DNA of 64,000 nt. Source: Argentina anserina. Taxonomy: Eukaryota > Streptophyta > Magnoliopsida > Rosales > Rosaceae. Below the pieces are notes generated by a model. It had not been told where the DNA came from. It searched no databases and worked only from the letters and a program-made list of their open reading frames with translations. A program made the translations under genes and the position numbers. Position 1 is the stretch's first letter, and each line of letters begins with the position of its first letter. Positions 9,055 through 20,676 of the stretch are shown here, one piece after another. The stretch is from positions 15,333,001 to 15,397,000 of the forward strand of contig NC_065874.1 of assembly GCF_933775445.1 (NCBI RefSeq), read 5' to 3'.

Positions 9055-11770
9055 CATTGCCGGAAAATTTTACTCGAAACCGACACTTTTTTGTCGGAAA
9101 AGAAAAAAATCAGATATCCTAAATGCTATGGGCACCTAGAATTTTTCTTTGGGCACCCCTTCTCTTCCCCGACCACAGCAATCGACCTGTGTAGATCAAC
9201 TCCTGGCCGACAACCTTAGCTCTCCTTCCCAGACACAACTCCTGGCTGCCCCTGCGCACACGGCGATCTAATGCCGCCGCCCCATGCTTGCAGATCTGAC
9301 GCCCAGTTTTGCTAGACCCGACGCTGCCAAGATTCGGTAAAGACATCCAGACATCAAGATCGACCACCCCAGTCCGGCCCGGCGTCGTTTGCATCCTCCG
9401 ACCGTCGTCGACCCTAGTCCGGTCTCCCCGGCACTCCGATGTGCGTTCAATCTCCAAGAGACGCCGGATCCAAACTAGTTTTGCCAAATTTCAACAACAG
9501 CCAACCCGCCTTGGATTTGGGCCTCTGGCCTGCTAAGCCCAATAACTCTTTAACTCTATTTTTTTCCTTTTCGTTTTTCTTATTGATTTATTAAATCATT
9601 TATTTGCACGTTTAGTTTCTAACTATTTTCACGTGCTCATATAGGAAAAATAATCAATTGTCATACTATTGTGATGACATACATGTCGGATATGGACGTT
9701 ACTCAAGAGCAATTTATGTCATCCGTACGACGATTGAAAATGAATTCATCAAGCAGCTTCCTGCCTGACGATCTATTTGTAGAGCAATCTAATTATATGC
9801 GGTGTATTGACAGACCAACAAGTATGTTTTTCTTAAAGTTTGTGTTTTTGAACATATATATATATAAATTATCGAGCGCTATTAGCCTTCTTCATGTCTC
9901 TTTTTCGGCCTTTCTTATAACGCCGATAAGACCAAAGAGGGATATGATTCCCCTTTTTGTCAACGTTTTTCGTGTGACGGTCTTGGGGGAGTCACGTTAT
10001 TATTTAAAGAGAAGAAATCGATTTCTTGTAGTCGCCTCAGTGCACCGCTGTTTTGGGTGCGATCATGAGAATCGCCAATATGCATCAATTATTTTGTGAC
10101 CATATACATCACAACCCTTCTAATTCCGGTTACATACTTGAATAGTTTGAGTATTCGAAACATATACAACCCTCGTTTCTAATAGATGCGTCGCCATCGC
10201 CATTATTATTTGAATGTTTGAGTTTTCTTAAACTTATGTCTATAAACGATTATCCCAAGGTCTACGTACTCATTTATTTCAGTTGAAATTCAATACTCTG
10301 ATGCAGCACTATTTGCTGACAAAAGATCCCAAGTATAGCAAATTCTATGGGACACACTTAACATGATTCAATAACCGTCTATGACGTTGTATTACTAGAG
10401 TTGACCTTGATGCATGTTCTACATCCAAGAAACACATGTAATTTTTGGCACTTGTATCTATTTATTGAGGGATTGCTATTTTTCAAGTATGACGTTGGCA
10501 TTGCCATATTTCTTGCTCGACTTTAGCTTAAGTCATCTATTGGAATTAGAAGCTTGTTTGTGTTGTATTAAAGATTGGCATATTTAATAAAATTTCTCGT
10601 ACTCCTTGTTTACAAGATGATCTCATGAGAATTTTATTTGCCTTGACTTATCATAAATGGTCAACTTTTGCAACTCACGTAGTTTTTAAATTGGCCGCTT
10701 TTGAGTTACATGGGGCCCCAATAGCACTACATTGTGAATTTGTGTCTTAAAATTTGGAAAATGAACGTCAGAACGTCAAATATTGACATCGTTTTAGCCT
10801 CGGACGTACCTGGTTACTGTTTTGGCGTTTTCGAAACGTTTTCCGGGGTTTTGGCCACCTTCTGGCCAATTTCCGACATTTCTGGCGGCACAATCCGGTT
10901 CCTACCGGCGTCCCCTATCGAACTTGAAGCTCCGGCCTCCTTACCGGCCGCTGCTGGCCGGTTTTCCGGTAATCGGCGTCGCTGGAGTTTTCCACGATTT
11001 TTTCGTTGTTTCTCGTCATTTTTCCGGCATATTTCCAGCAATTTTTGCTGCCCAGTCCAAATTTCACTCGGGTTTGAGTTCTTTTGACATGGTTTTCTGA
11101 TTAATTTTCTCGTTTTCTCCAAGTTGTTTCATAGCTAAAACGATTTTATTATTATTGGTGACCACCCGCACCAATTGGATGGTTTTTACCACCCTAGTTG
11201 TTTAGTATTCAACTGCTCCAATACCATATTTTTCCAACTTTTAAGTTGAAGAATGTAGTTATGTTGCCATGTGATACATTCGATAGGATTAGACTATTTG
11301 TTTTCAATCCTCTTTCTGACAATGTCCTATGGGGTATTGCTTGGAATTGTTCCCCATGTCGTCGGCTCACTTAATTTATTTTGATGATGTCCCACGACGA
11401 AGTCGAGTGTTTTGCTAATTGCGTAACCACCCACATTTTTCTACGGGATAGGTAGTTGTTTTACAGATCTCGTGCGGAGATTGTGTTTTATATCTTCGTG
11501 TCTTGTTAAGTTTTACAAGGTCATACATGCCAATGATGAATTTTCATCTTGATATTTGTGTTGAGAATGGATATGAATAAATCTGTCAGATTTCATTGAC
11601 AGTAGCTTTTTCAAGCTTCGACAATAGCTTTGTTAGCCTACAGACATAGTTTTGCTTGCCTGCAGCTGTAGCTTTATGTAACTCAAGATTCTTTGAATCA
11701 TGGGTTCAGTTTTGCTGTCTTCTCGGTTTTGACATGATCATTTTTGGTCATTTTGAACTAGATATGATGA
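9055..11770. other. Copia gag region, no readable gene
   Basis: No protein that I recognise. A GC-richer block at about 9120-9530 and another at about 10,790-11,060 (many CCGG/GGCC, with TTTTCCGG repeated) have open frames on both strands, but these look like base-composition effects. The stretch at 9671-10099 is open without a family match. All lie between the Copia LTRs. Confidence 0.4.
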
Positions 11771-14700
11771 TTCGAGTTTTTTGAAATGCATATGATCATC
11801 TATTTTTCATGTTCACGAAGCGATTGGAGGACCACCTCACCCGTGCTCTACACGAGAGGCTGTGCCATGCACCGTGAGGCCGAGCCTGCCCCTCTCGGCG
11901 GCTCCATGGCATTCAGGCCGTCGGTGGCGGCATCCCCTCCTTCACAGAAGATTGTGATGCCTCCTGTGTTTTCTAATTTCTCTATGACAATCTCTGATGC
12001 CCATCGCTCATTCTGCAAAGCTTGTTCTCTTGCTAGATTTCAAGGAAGTCCTTTATTTGCTAAGGCCTCAACCGAGAACATTTCATTCTTACAAAGTATT
12101 TAAGGTGACATTAGTGAACCATATCCAACTTAATGCGGACATTTTTTTTCGGTATTTTTATGGTATAGGTTAAGAGCATCGACACGTTGGTCACACGTCG
12201 CTTTGCTTTCCACAAAGATCGCTGCATTTGCTAAGATTTTAGCTATGATCATCATCCTAAGGGCTCACCACCTTTCACATCTTCTCAAATCTATTTGATT
12301 GGATATTGTTGGAGACTTCACCTCCACGATTTTTGATGATTTCAGTTTTCATATCTACTGGGATCGTCGTTGAACATATTGTTCCTCATCTTCATTCACT
12401 GCACGATCTAGAAAAGGCTCGGTCTTGGTTATGGGTACTAACCTACTGGTCTTTGCATGGGATATGTAATGATATTTCATGCAGCGACACTTATTCATTT
12501 CAGACCCACATCTTGTCAAGCGTTTAGTGCGTACCAGATGGTTACTGGAGATGATCCCAAAGTTCTTTTCACTAACGCCTATTTAGTTAAGTTATTTATG
12601 TGCCTCTCTTATAGTAATCTCACTGACTCTACATGAAATGATTAAGTATTTTTGTTGGTTATGATTTATGAATCACCAACACTTGTCCGCTATTTCCAAT
12701 CTACAACTGTTGATCTCTATCCTGCGATTTTAGCAGACGGTCACTTTGATGAGACATACTTCTCGTTGTTAGGGGGACATATGGAATGCTCTCATTCCGG
12801 TTTTAACGCCAGAAATTGACGTGTTGTGGCACTATGTCTCATTAAGATCCCGCACTACTCAAAGTGAGCAAAAGTGAAACGCGTTATCGACCTCCAGAAA
12901 GTCAAAGATTCAATGCTCAATGACTTTACCGATATTGCGAAAGTGACGAGATTGCACATAAATGTTGTGATGTGCCGGTAAGGTTGGAACTGTCAGTATA
13001 TAGGAGAATTTCATATGACCTAGTCCTAACACCGTTGGCACCATCCTTGATAGTGGGAAGGAAGCCGGTGATGGCACCATCGTACGCTATGGTGTTGTCG
13101 GCGACCGTGGTATTGCACCACAAATAAAATGCAGCAAATGCAAAGATGGACTAGTAAGGGCCATAGCTTCGGTCTTGGCTCCTACCTAGATGAGGGGGAG
13201 ACCATTATTCTCTGGAATCAAAACCAGAAAGAAGTGAAGTGCGTAGGCACAAGTATTTCGCCTATCATCAAGAGATATTCTCTGAACATGTATATCAACT
13301 AAGTTTATGTGGGACGCTACAAACTCATTTTTTTGATGTTAGACAAGAATATAAATATCTCAAATTGATCGTATAAGCGTGCGCATGTTGATGGATTGAT
13401 CTCTCATGATTGATGATGTATTCGCTTATGCTCTTATTCTGTTGTAAAGTATCAACGATGAGCAACTTGACCGAAGTGGAAAGAATCAATACAGACTGAA
13501 CTAGACTTGTTATATTAGTCATTGTTCGTAAGTGTAATGAGAATGATGAAGTCATGCGATATTTGCAAGACTTATAATGCAAAGATTGTCTCATTATCCT
13601 AGTATTGACTACGATGAGTTATATTCTCTCGTTATGGACATAATTGTTTTCTCATACTTGATCAGAAGTAGTGTCCATGAAAACTGATTTGCAGCATATG
13701 ATAGTGGTCATAGAATATCTGTAAAGGGATCTTGACACAGATATGAGAGTGCATGAATGACCTTAATTACTTGATTAAATGTCTCCAAACACGGAGAGCT
13801 TATGTAATCAGATTGCGACGTTTGAAAAAACGTAGTACAATCTGCTGCAAGAACTTATACCCATACGTGTTCATATGAAAGCCAATTTTGTACTCTCTAT
13901 TCCATCTAAGTAAAGCTGATGAAGAGACTCAATGAGCTATGGATTCATACATGTAAATGTTGTTGGGACACTATTGTTTTCATATGATGTGATCAACTAT
14001 GTGCTTATGCATTGTCATTGGACTTGCATTGCTCCTTTGACATGAGTTTAGTTCTACACTTAGTAAACCAACACATAATCCTATACACACCAATGCCACC
14101 AACAGCCTCAGCAATATCAACGTAACGCCTTGGTGTAGCAGTCGACACTGGTAGCGTAGAGGATGTGTATGGTTCCATCCTGGACCAAAATCATTCATTG
14201 GTCCATTCCCCCATTTCCTTTGTGAAAGACACATTGAATGTAACAAATTAAAATCTGTCCAGTTTCGTAAGTCAACTTCAACGAGACCTACAAAACAGCT
14301 CACTCAATGCAATATGGTGAATTTGGTACCGTTGGAAAGGTCTATGTGTCTACTTTTCAGGAACACCAACCATTTGTTAATAGCTATCGTATTGAGTGAG
14401 TTATGACCATTTTAGCAAAGTATGACAGGTCTGTTCGGGAATTTGCAAGTCAGTCAACTTCGACATAACACTGTGAACTGCTCCGGTCAAACTAGGTTGT
14501 GAACTTTATGTCACTGGAAAGCCACAATTGTCTACTTTTCAGAACATTTTAAGGTTCGCTGATACTATGACGAAGAAGTTATGGCATTTTAAGTGAGTGA
14601 AAGTCATTTTACCCGAGAACTGATTTTCATTGCAAACTCTTGTTTTGAGTTGTTATGCAATCTTGTTTCCTAATATCTAAGTTTGGCTATGTATAGCATG

Positions 14701-15017
14701 TATGATCTATGGATATGTGGTAAGATTAATGATTAATCATTAGCCCAAGACTACGTTTGAGAAGCATGTAATAAACGTTGTATACGTTGTTCTTTGTACT
14801 CCATGATTATGACACTAATCAAGGGGAGTTGTTTCGTAGACTCCAGGGGGTGTCTACCTCACATGATGCTATTAAATGTAGATGGTGTGTTGTACTGTTT
14901 TTCCCTTCGATCAAGCTTTTGTTTTTCACTCAAGAGGTTTTTATTTTGTTTGACAAGGTTTTTACCGAGGCAACGATGTGTGCACCATGCAACCTACGCA
15001 TGCGACACAAGGGAGAG

Positions 15018-15209
15018 TGTTCCGGGAGAATTACTATTCTACCATTGTGTGTGTCTTAGCCTTATTAAGTTTCCTGTTACAGAAAGACTCTGAATCATAC
15101 GAGATTGTAGTTATGTAATGCATATATATAAACTTCATTATCAATCAATAAACGGTTACGTTCTGTTTCATTACGTTGTTATTATTCACATTTCGTTCCT
15201 CCTCAAACA
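15018..15209 (+). repeat. Copia 3' LTR
   Basis: Begins TGTTCCGGG after a purine tract and ends AAACA. It has the same TATA-like box (CATATATATAAAC) and AATCAATAAACGG as the 5' LTR. The two LTRs differ at many places and by a deletion, so the insertion is old. Confidence 0.85.
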
Positions 15210-15597
15210 CAATTCACATTATTCAGGTACATTCTTAAAATTTTTCGTGCGTGTAAGTTGTAACTAAAAGATAATCAATAAATTTGCTTCCGATTAAGTG
15301 ATTAACACGAGGCTTCTTAAATGGAACTTTCCATTAAGCCCAAATGAGCGAGCGAAGGCCGGCAAGGCAACAACACTAGTCCTTGATTCTTAGACAAACC
15401 CGCGAAGAAACAGGGACTCCCTTACACATGAGAGCATAAATATAGCTGTCGCCAATTTGGATATATATGAGATCCGCACAATACAATGCTGCACGGTCAC
15501 TGCAACCAATAATTGCACACACTGACTGAAATACGAGGACATTGATCGCCCCTCCGTTTTCCTCTCTTCAACTCACCCCGCAACCTCTTTGATTCCG
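15210..15597. promoter_or_regulatory. Upstream region of MATH copy 2
   Basis: No gene. Holds a TATA-like stretch (GCATAAATATAGC at about 15,434) about 165 bp before the start codon and a pyrimidine-rich leader (CCGTTTTCCTCTCTTCAACTC). The placement as promoter is inferred. Confidence 0.35.
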
Positions 15598-18188
15598 ATG
15601 GGAAAGTAAGTCTCTCTTGAGTTCGATTCTCTTCGTTTGAACTTTGAAAAAACTTTGGATTTTACTATGTCATCTGAAACCTCATATGGGTGATACTCGA
15701 AATTCAACTTTGATGGAGTTAGTTTTAGGTTCTTCTTTTTCGATTATGTTACTGCATTGTCTGATTTAGTTTAACAATAACAGAAAGAAAAACAAGCAAC
15801 TGAAAGCAATTGAGGATTACAAGACCAAACAGCAGGTGTTCTTGTCGTGGAGCTGTCCCAGACAGGGCTGGTACAAGCTCAACGTGGATGGGACAGTCCA
15901 CAAGAGGATCGGAGGAGGCGGTGTGATTCGAAACGAACACGGCCAATGGGTGGGAGGGTTTGCAGCCAATTTTGGAAAGGGCAAAGCCATTGATGCCGAG
16001 CTTTTGGCTTTACTTACGGGGTTGGAGTATGCCTGGAGTTCTGGATGGTTCCCTCTTGAAGTGGAGACCGACGCGATAAAGGCTATACAGTTTTTGGTGA
16101 ATGAGGTTGAGGTGGACTGTAGTCACCCTCAGTTTGACTTGGTTAAGAGGTGCCAGGCTGTGCTTAGTCGAGACTGGAGTTGTAATCTGCGTCATGTGTA
16201 TCGAGAGCAGAACTGTGTGGCTGATTCTTTGGCTAGACATGGGCTTACATTGCCGCCGGGGTGCCATTATTTTACTGATCCACCTCCGCATTGTGTTCCT
16301 GTGCTGGCTGAGGACCAGAGTGGTTTTGCTCGGCCGCGGTTTATTACTCCTAAAGCAATGCAGTACAGGTTCAGGGAGTTTATCTTCAAGGATAGTTTTA
16401 ATTTTTGTGATTTTTCTATGGTGTTATGGTGACAAGTTGTTGACTTAGTTATGGTTTTACAAATTAAGGAGAATCACAAATCAGAGTACGGTAACAGGGG
16501 AGAGTCAGAAAATGAAAGAGAGTCGGGAGGAGGAGAGTCAGGAAGAGGAGGATCTAGCATCTGTGACTTTCAGATGGAAAATTGACAACTTCTCGGAGTT
16601 GAGCTTGAAGCATTACTCTGAAGTTTTCTTCATTGGTGATTTTAAATGGTATTTTCAAGTACTTCCTACTATTTAATATGCTCAAATTTTTATACTATGT
16701 GCTATGTTATAGCTTTTCCTTGCTCGGTTTGGTCAGGCGGATCCTTATTTATCCAAGGGGAAACAACACAAATCATCTTTCCGTGTATTTGGAAGTTCCT
16801 GATTCTTCGGAATTACCTGATGGGTGGTCCAGATATGCGCAATTCAGCTTAACCATGGTCAATCAAGTTAATCTCTCCAAGTCATTCACAAAGGGTACTT
16901 ATTTTCTCTTTGTTTTTCTATACATGTATGCCTGTGTTTTCTCTTAGTTGTGTAGTCATTGTATTGTAGATCTAATATATTGGCGGTGGTATTGCATCCT
17001 TTATCTATCTTGTGTGTTGATTTGTCCTTCACAGTCACGCTTACTGCGAAAGAATGATTATTTGTGATTACAAATCCTGATTGCCTTCTTTAGTTATACT
17101 TTTTCTGCTTTGTTATAATTAATGGTCTTCTGACCATAAGCTTTGATATGGTTCTAAGTCTGTGATAGCAATTTTTATATTTTCACAAATGAAAGTATTG
17201 AACTATGGAATTTTGTAATTGTTTGGTCTTGACATAAGACTAATATAAATTAATGGTCTTCTGACCATAAGCTATGAGATTTGGTTCTAAATCTGTGATA
17301 GCAATTTCGTATATTTTCGCAAATGAAAATATTGAACTATGGAATTTTGTAATTGTTTGGTGTTGACATAAGACTAATTCTCCAAGGAGAACGTCGTACC
17401 TACACTGTCTCATATGAAGGAGTATCCTTTTTGGAGAAAACTCTAAAAACATCTCTTACTTTTTTCCTCAAAAAGAAATGGGAAACTTCTGTCTATTTAC
17501 TTTGCTCTTATTTCATGTCCCCCTAAGACGTAAACACGCAAGAATAAACCGCTTCTCAAAATCTTTAAGTATCTTATATATTTTCTTTTTCCAGAACTTT
17601 TCTTTTATCTTTGTCTTAATAATTAATATACAAGAAAATATGACAGTTCTATTGATTCTTATTCCATTGTGCGGTTTTATTTTACATTCCTTCTCTATTC
17701 AGTGTTAATCTGACGGTTTACTTTTGATTATGAAGACTGTTGTAATAAATTGTTATAAATAAGTAACTTAGTGACAATTGACAAAAAAAAAAAAAGGAAC
17801 TTAGTGACTACCTTTGAGAACAGAAGCTTGCTAAGTCATTCTTCTGCAGATTGCAGTCTTTCAACTGAACAAGCTTTGATTATTATTTTTAATTTGTTCT
17901 TTACCTCATGAAGAGCTATCCTTCGTATTTGATTTTTTTTGCTCCTTAATATCCTGATATGCAGGAGCTGTGCACGTATTCAGTATTCATGATAGTGAGT
18001 TTGGATTCCAATCCTTAGCGCCTCTAATTCTTCTCCGTGACCAAAGAAATGGGTTTCTTGTGAATGATACTTGTATCATTGAAGCCGAGGTTGGAGTCCG
18101 TAAGGCTGAAGCAAAGATTTTAGCAGACACAAGTTCCAGCATTTCTGCATCTTTAGGGGCTACTTCAGAAGAGAGAAGCAGAATTTAG
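15598..18188 (+). CDS. RNase H-like + MATH domain fusion gene (copy 2)
   Basis: Proposed exons: 15598-15605, 15784-16368, 16469-16648, 16737-16894, 17965-18188, giving 384 residues with all phases in register. Residues about 20-175 form an RNase H-like (RVT_3) domain with four acidic residues in place: Asp in KLNVDG, Glu in DAELLALL, Asp in VETDAIKA, Asp in NCVADSLARHG. A charged linker rich in Glu follows, then a MATH domain from SVTFRWKIDNF through WRILIYPRG and HVFSIHDSEFGF to GFLVNDTCIIEAEVGV. The protein ends shortly after, without the coiled coil of copy 3. Exons 3-5 are well supported by copies 1, 3 and 4. The joining intron 16369-16468 is only a phase-consistent guess; without it, the RNase H part stops at 16432 and two separate genes are possible. 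RNase H could cut RNA in RNA-DNA hybrids; MATH binds partners. The tiny first exon is shared with copy 3. Confidence 0.6.
16895..17964. other. Intron of MATH copy 2
   Basis: Intron with GT donor at 16895 and CAG acceptor at 17962-17964. It holds an internal tandem duplication of about 120 bp: the phrase TTAATGGTCTTCTGACCATAAGCT occurs at about 17,120 and 17,252, each followed by TTGTAATTGTTTGGT. No gene inside. Confidence 0.7.
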
Positions 18189-18309
18189 AGTGAAAAAGAA
18201 TCTATATGGTAAATAATAATGACTTATTGTTTATCCTCAGGATTTATGAGACATACATAATTCTTATGCTGCGATGGGACTTCGGCATATGATTGATTGA
18301 TAAGATCAA

Positions 18310-19038
18310 AAGTACAGTAAGCCGATTTCTGCCTAGCCTCTTTGATCAAATGTAAAGCCTATTTGACACCAGTTTTTCCTTCTATATTGTTCAAGATCAT
18401 ACAAAATCAATAGTCCCAGAGAAGCCAAGTCTGTTTCCTGATCAAGTATATCATGATCATCAAGCACCGTGAAACCGGTTATCTCCATATGAATTCTTGA
18501 CTTACCAAAGTAAACCAGTAAAACCACAAAGTTCCTTACTGACAAGCCTGCTTCAACCTCAACATCAGCCTCAGCCACCTTGCCAATGCTCACAACTTCA
18601 TCCACAAGCAACCTCGTAGCTGCATAATTCGGCACCCAATTCTCCGCAATTCTCCTCAGGAGGCTCTCGAAGTCCCCTACTTGGAACAAGTAATACAGTA
18701 AATAGCAGTCGCAATAAGTTGGCTACCATATTCTCAAACATTTTCTTGACTTGCTCATATTTCAAGACCTTGCTTAATCCGAGAATCAACTAGCTAAACG
18801 CTGTCGCATTCTCTCTCAATCGGAGTCGCCTAATACAAAATGGTGAAACTAAATCTATGCATAAGGAACTAGCTAGGTAGCCGACGTAGTAATTAGCATT
18901 CGTATGAAAATGAGATGCACTGACACGAGTCATTAACTTGGCCATTGATTTGAAATTTTGTATGAGCAGTGAACGGCCACGATTGAAGTTAAGTCTCCAC
19001 GCCATAACAGGAGACCAGAACCCTGCTCTTCTTCCCAA
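18310..19038 (-). pseudogene. Unrecognised minus-strand coding remnant
   Basis: On the minus strand 18689-18333 is open and reads FQVGDFESLLRRIAENWV then NYAATRLLVDEVVSIGKV, continuing for about 100 residues to LDDHDILDQETDLASLGLLI. Composition is that of a real soluble protein. Upstream open pieces (19038-18790, MAWRLNFNRGRSLLIQNF, basic like a mitochondrial targeting peptide; 18789-18598, KVLKYEQVKKMFENM) could be earlier exons, but I could not join them with good splice sites. It lies head to head with the copy 3 leader. I do not recognise the family. A broken duplicated gene or fragment is most likely. Confidence 0.35.
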
Positions 19039-19368
19039 AACAGGAAATAAGTAATTAAACGAGAACTGACAGAAACCAAAGGTATCTCAAAAAACCTCCC
19101 CAAAAACAGACCAACACTTCAAAATCAAATCTCCCTGCAACTCTGCACAACCACTTCAACACGCTTTAATGGTGATGCGTGAAACCCAATCGCGTGAACA
19201 GGTGAGAGAGAGCCATTACTCTTACTCTCTTCAATACTCTTGAGGACTAGAAATTGAATTCATCAATCTTTATGTTTCAGTCTCTCTCTAATCTCAAACT
19301 ATCCTCTCTGCTTTTGAGTTAGGTCACACTCGTCTCTGCTTGCTCTCTCTGCCATATTGGACTCTTCA
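19039..19368. other. Leader region of MATH copy 3
   Basis: Rich in CT. Contains ATGGTGATGCGTGAAACCC...CAG followed by a good donor GTGAGAG at about 19,200, which could be a short 5' exon. Divergent from the minus-strand remnant ending at 19,038. No further feature seen. Confidence 0.3.
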
Positions 19369-20676
19369 ATGGCAAGTTAACCCTCTCTCTCTCTAATGGG
19401 TCTTATTTTGTAGTTTCAATTTTATAAATTAGGAGTTTAATGATTGGAGAGTTTTCTGTTTTTCAAAAATAAGGTTTCATAGATTTTAGAGTCTGAGACT
19501 TTAAGTGTTGCTTTGTTGCATTGGGTTCAGTTAGTCATCTAAGTTTATGGGTTTTGTTTACAACAGTGTAAAATGCGAATTTGAGGAGGGTTCCTGGAGG
19601 TCTCCCCAACATGGATGGATGTGTTTGAGCCCTAAATTAGAGGGCAAGAGGTATAGACTCAATGTAGTTGGGACTGGGGTAGTGGGATGGAGTATAGCAG
19701 GAGGAGGTGTGATTAGAAATGAGAAGGGAGAATGGGTAAGAGGGTTTGCGCAAAAATTGGGAACTGGTAGAGTTATTGAGGCAAACCTTTGTGCTTTGCA
19801 TAGGGGCTTGGAGCTTTCTTGGGTATCTGGGTGGTCTCCTCTTGAGGTGGAGAGTGACTCTAATCTGGTTGTAGCTCTTGTATTGAATAAATTGGTGCAC
19901 AAGAACCACCGTCTGTTTCTATGTTGCACGGATACGGACACGTGTGTCCGTATTCGACACGATACGATACGCGGACACGTCAAAATCTCAAGTGTCCGAC
20001 TTGGACACGTAGTGGACACGTTAATTAAATTTTATATTAATAATATAGTTTTTAAAATTAAAACTTAGTCAATCCACATTCAAACTAGACATAATTCTAG
20101 TTTTCCTGTCATCTAATTTGAATGTTGTTATCTGCAGATATTAAGTTTCTAAGTTCCAATAAATGTTCATCATTTGATAAATGTTCATCACCAGGCACCC
20201 AATTCTCGGAAACTTCCGAGGAAAACGAATGCGGTTGTGAAGGCTGGATGACCTAATGTTTATGTTTTTTCTGTTTTTCTGTTAAATCTCAATTATACCC
20301 CTGCGTGTCCTTGTTATTTTCGTGTCCAGTCCGGACACACACGTGTCCAACTCGGACACTCACGTGTCCAACTCGGACACTCACGTGTCCACCGCGTGTC
20401 CAAAATCAGACACGCGTGTCCGAGCGTATTTGCGCGTGTCCGCGTGTCCAATACGCGTGTCCGTGTCTGACACGCAATACGCGACCATTTTCGCGTGTCC
20501 GTGCAACATAGGTCTGTTTCCGTTGGTTAAAAACTGTCAGGAGCTGCTTGAGAGAAGCTGGAGATGTTTGCTACGGTGTGTATTGGGGGAACAAAACTTT
20601 GTGGCTGTTTATCTAGCCACTTTTTGTTCGGGATGAGTACAGTGTAGCTCCACCGGGGTCTGTTGCTGCTATTAAT
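19369..20676 (+). pseudogene. RNase H-like remnant of MATH copy 3
   Basis: The layout mirrors copy 2: a tiny first exon (ATGGCAA at 19369, but with a weak donor GTTAAC), an acceptor at 19566, and an RNase H-like reading. Recognisable parts are GGGVIRNEKGEWVRGFAQKL and SGWSPLEVESDSNLVV, then after a MITE (19919-20511) VKNCQELLERSWRCLLRCVL and GEQNFVAVYLA. Three of four catalytic positions are changed against copy 2: NVDG to NVVG, AELLAL to ANLCAL, VADSLA to VAVYLA. A frame change follows before the MATH part. It cannot be an active nuclease. Confidence 0.75.
19919..20511. mobile_element. hAT-type MITE with 8-bp target duplication
   Basis: The element begins CTATGTTGCACGGATACGG and ends CCGTGTCCGTGCAACATAG. 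It is flanked on both sides by GTCTGTTT (19911-19918, 20512-20519), a perfect 8-bp target duplication as made by hAT transposases. Both subterminal regions are dense in GGACACG/CGTGTCC copies. No gene inside. Confidence 0.93.

Larger units (their letters stand above)
8744..15209 (+). mobile_element. Decayed Ty1/Copia retrotransposon with both LTRs
   Basis: Two direct repeats of about 200 bp, 8744-8954 and 15018-15209, both start TGTTC(T/C)(A/G)GGAGAATTAC and end CCTCCTCAAACA. A primer-binding-like stretch (CGTTATCATGCAC) follows the first, and a purine tract (AAGGGAGAG) precedes the second. Inside, on the + strand, parts of a Copia polyprotein can be read through many stops: a zinc-finger/integrase part (CKACSLARFQGSPLFAKAS at about 12,017), the integrase core near 12,300-12,420 (IVVEHIVPHLH), an integrase/RT linker (about 12,870) and RT (LVMDIIVFSYLI at about 13,630). 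Order is as in Copia (integrase before RT). Target duplications are not clear (TAGTC, CAATT). Cannot move by itself. Confidence 0.85.

Noticed and set aside
9119..9536. Overlapping open frames on both strands in a GC-richer block
   Set aside because: Composition is Arg/Gly/Pro-rich on both strands, no family match, and the block lies inside the decayed Copia element. Likely shadows of base composition.
10734..11122. Open frames of about 100-117 codons on both strands
   Set aside because: Same reason: three overlapping frames in a CCGG-rich stretch within Copia gag; no recognisable motif.
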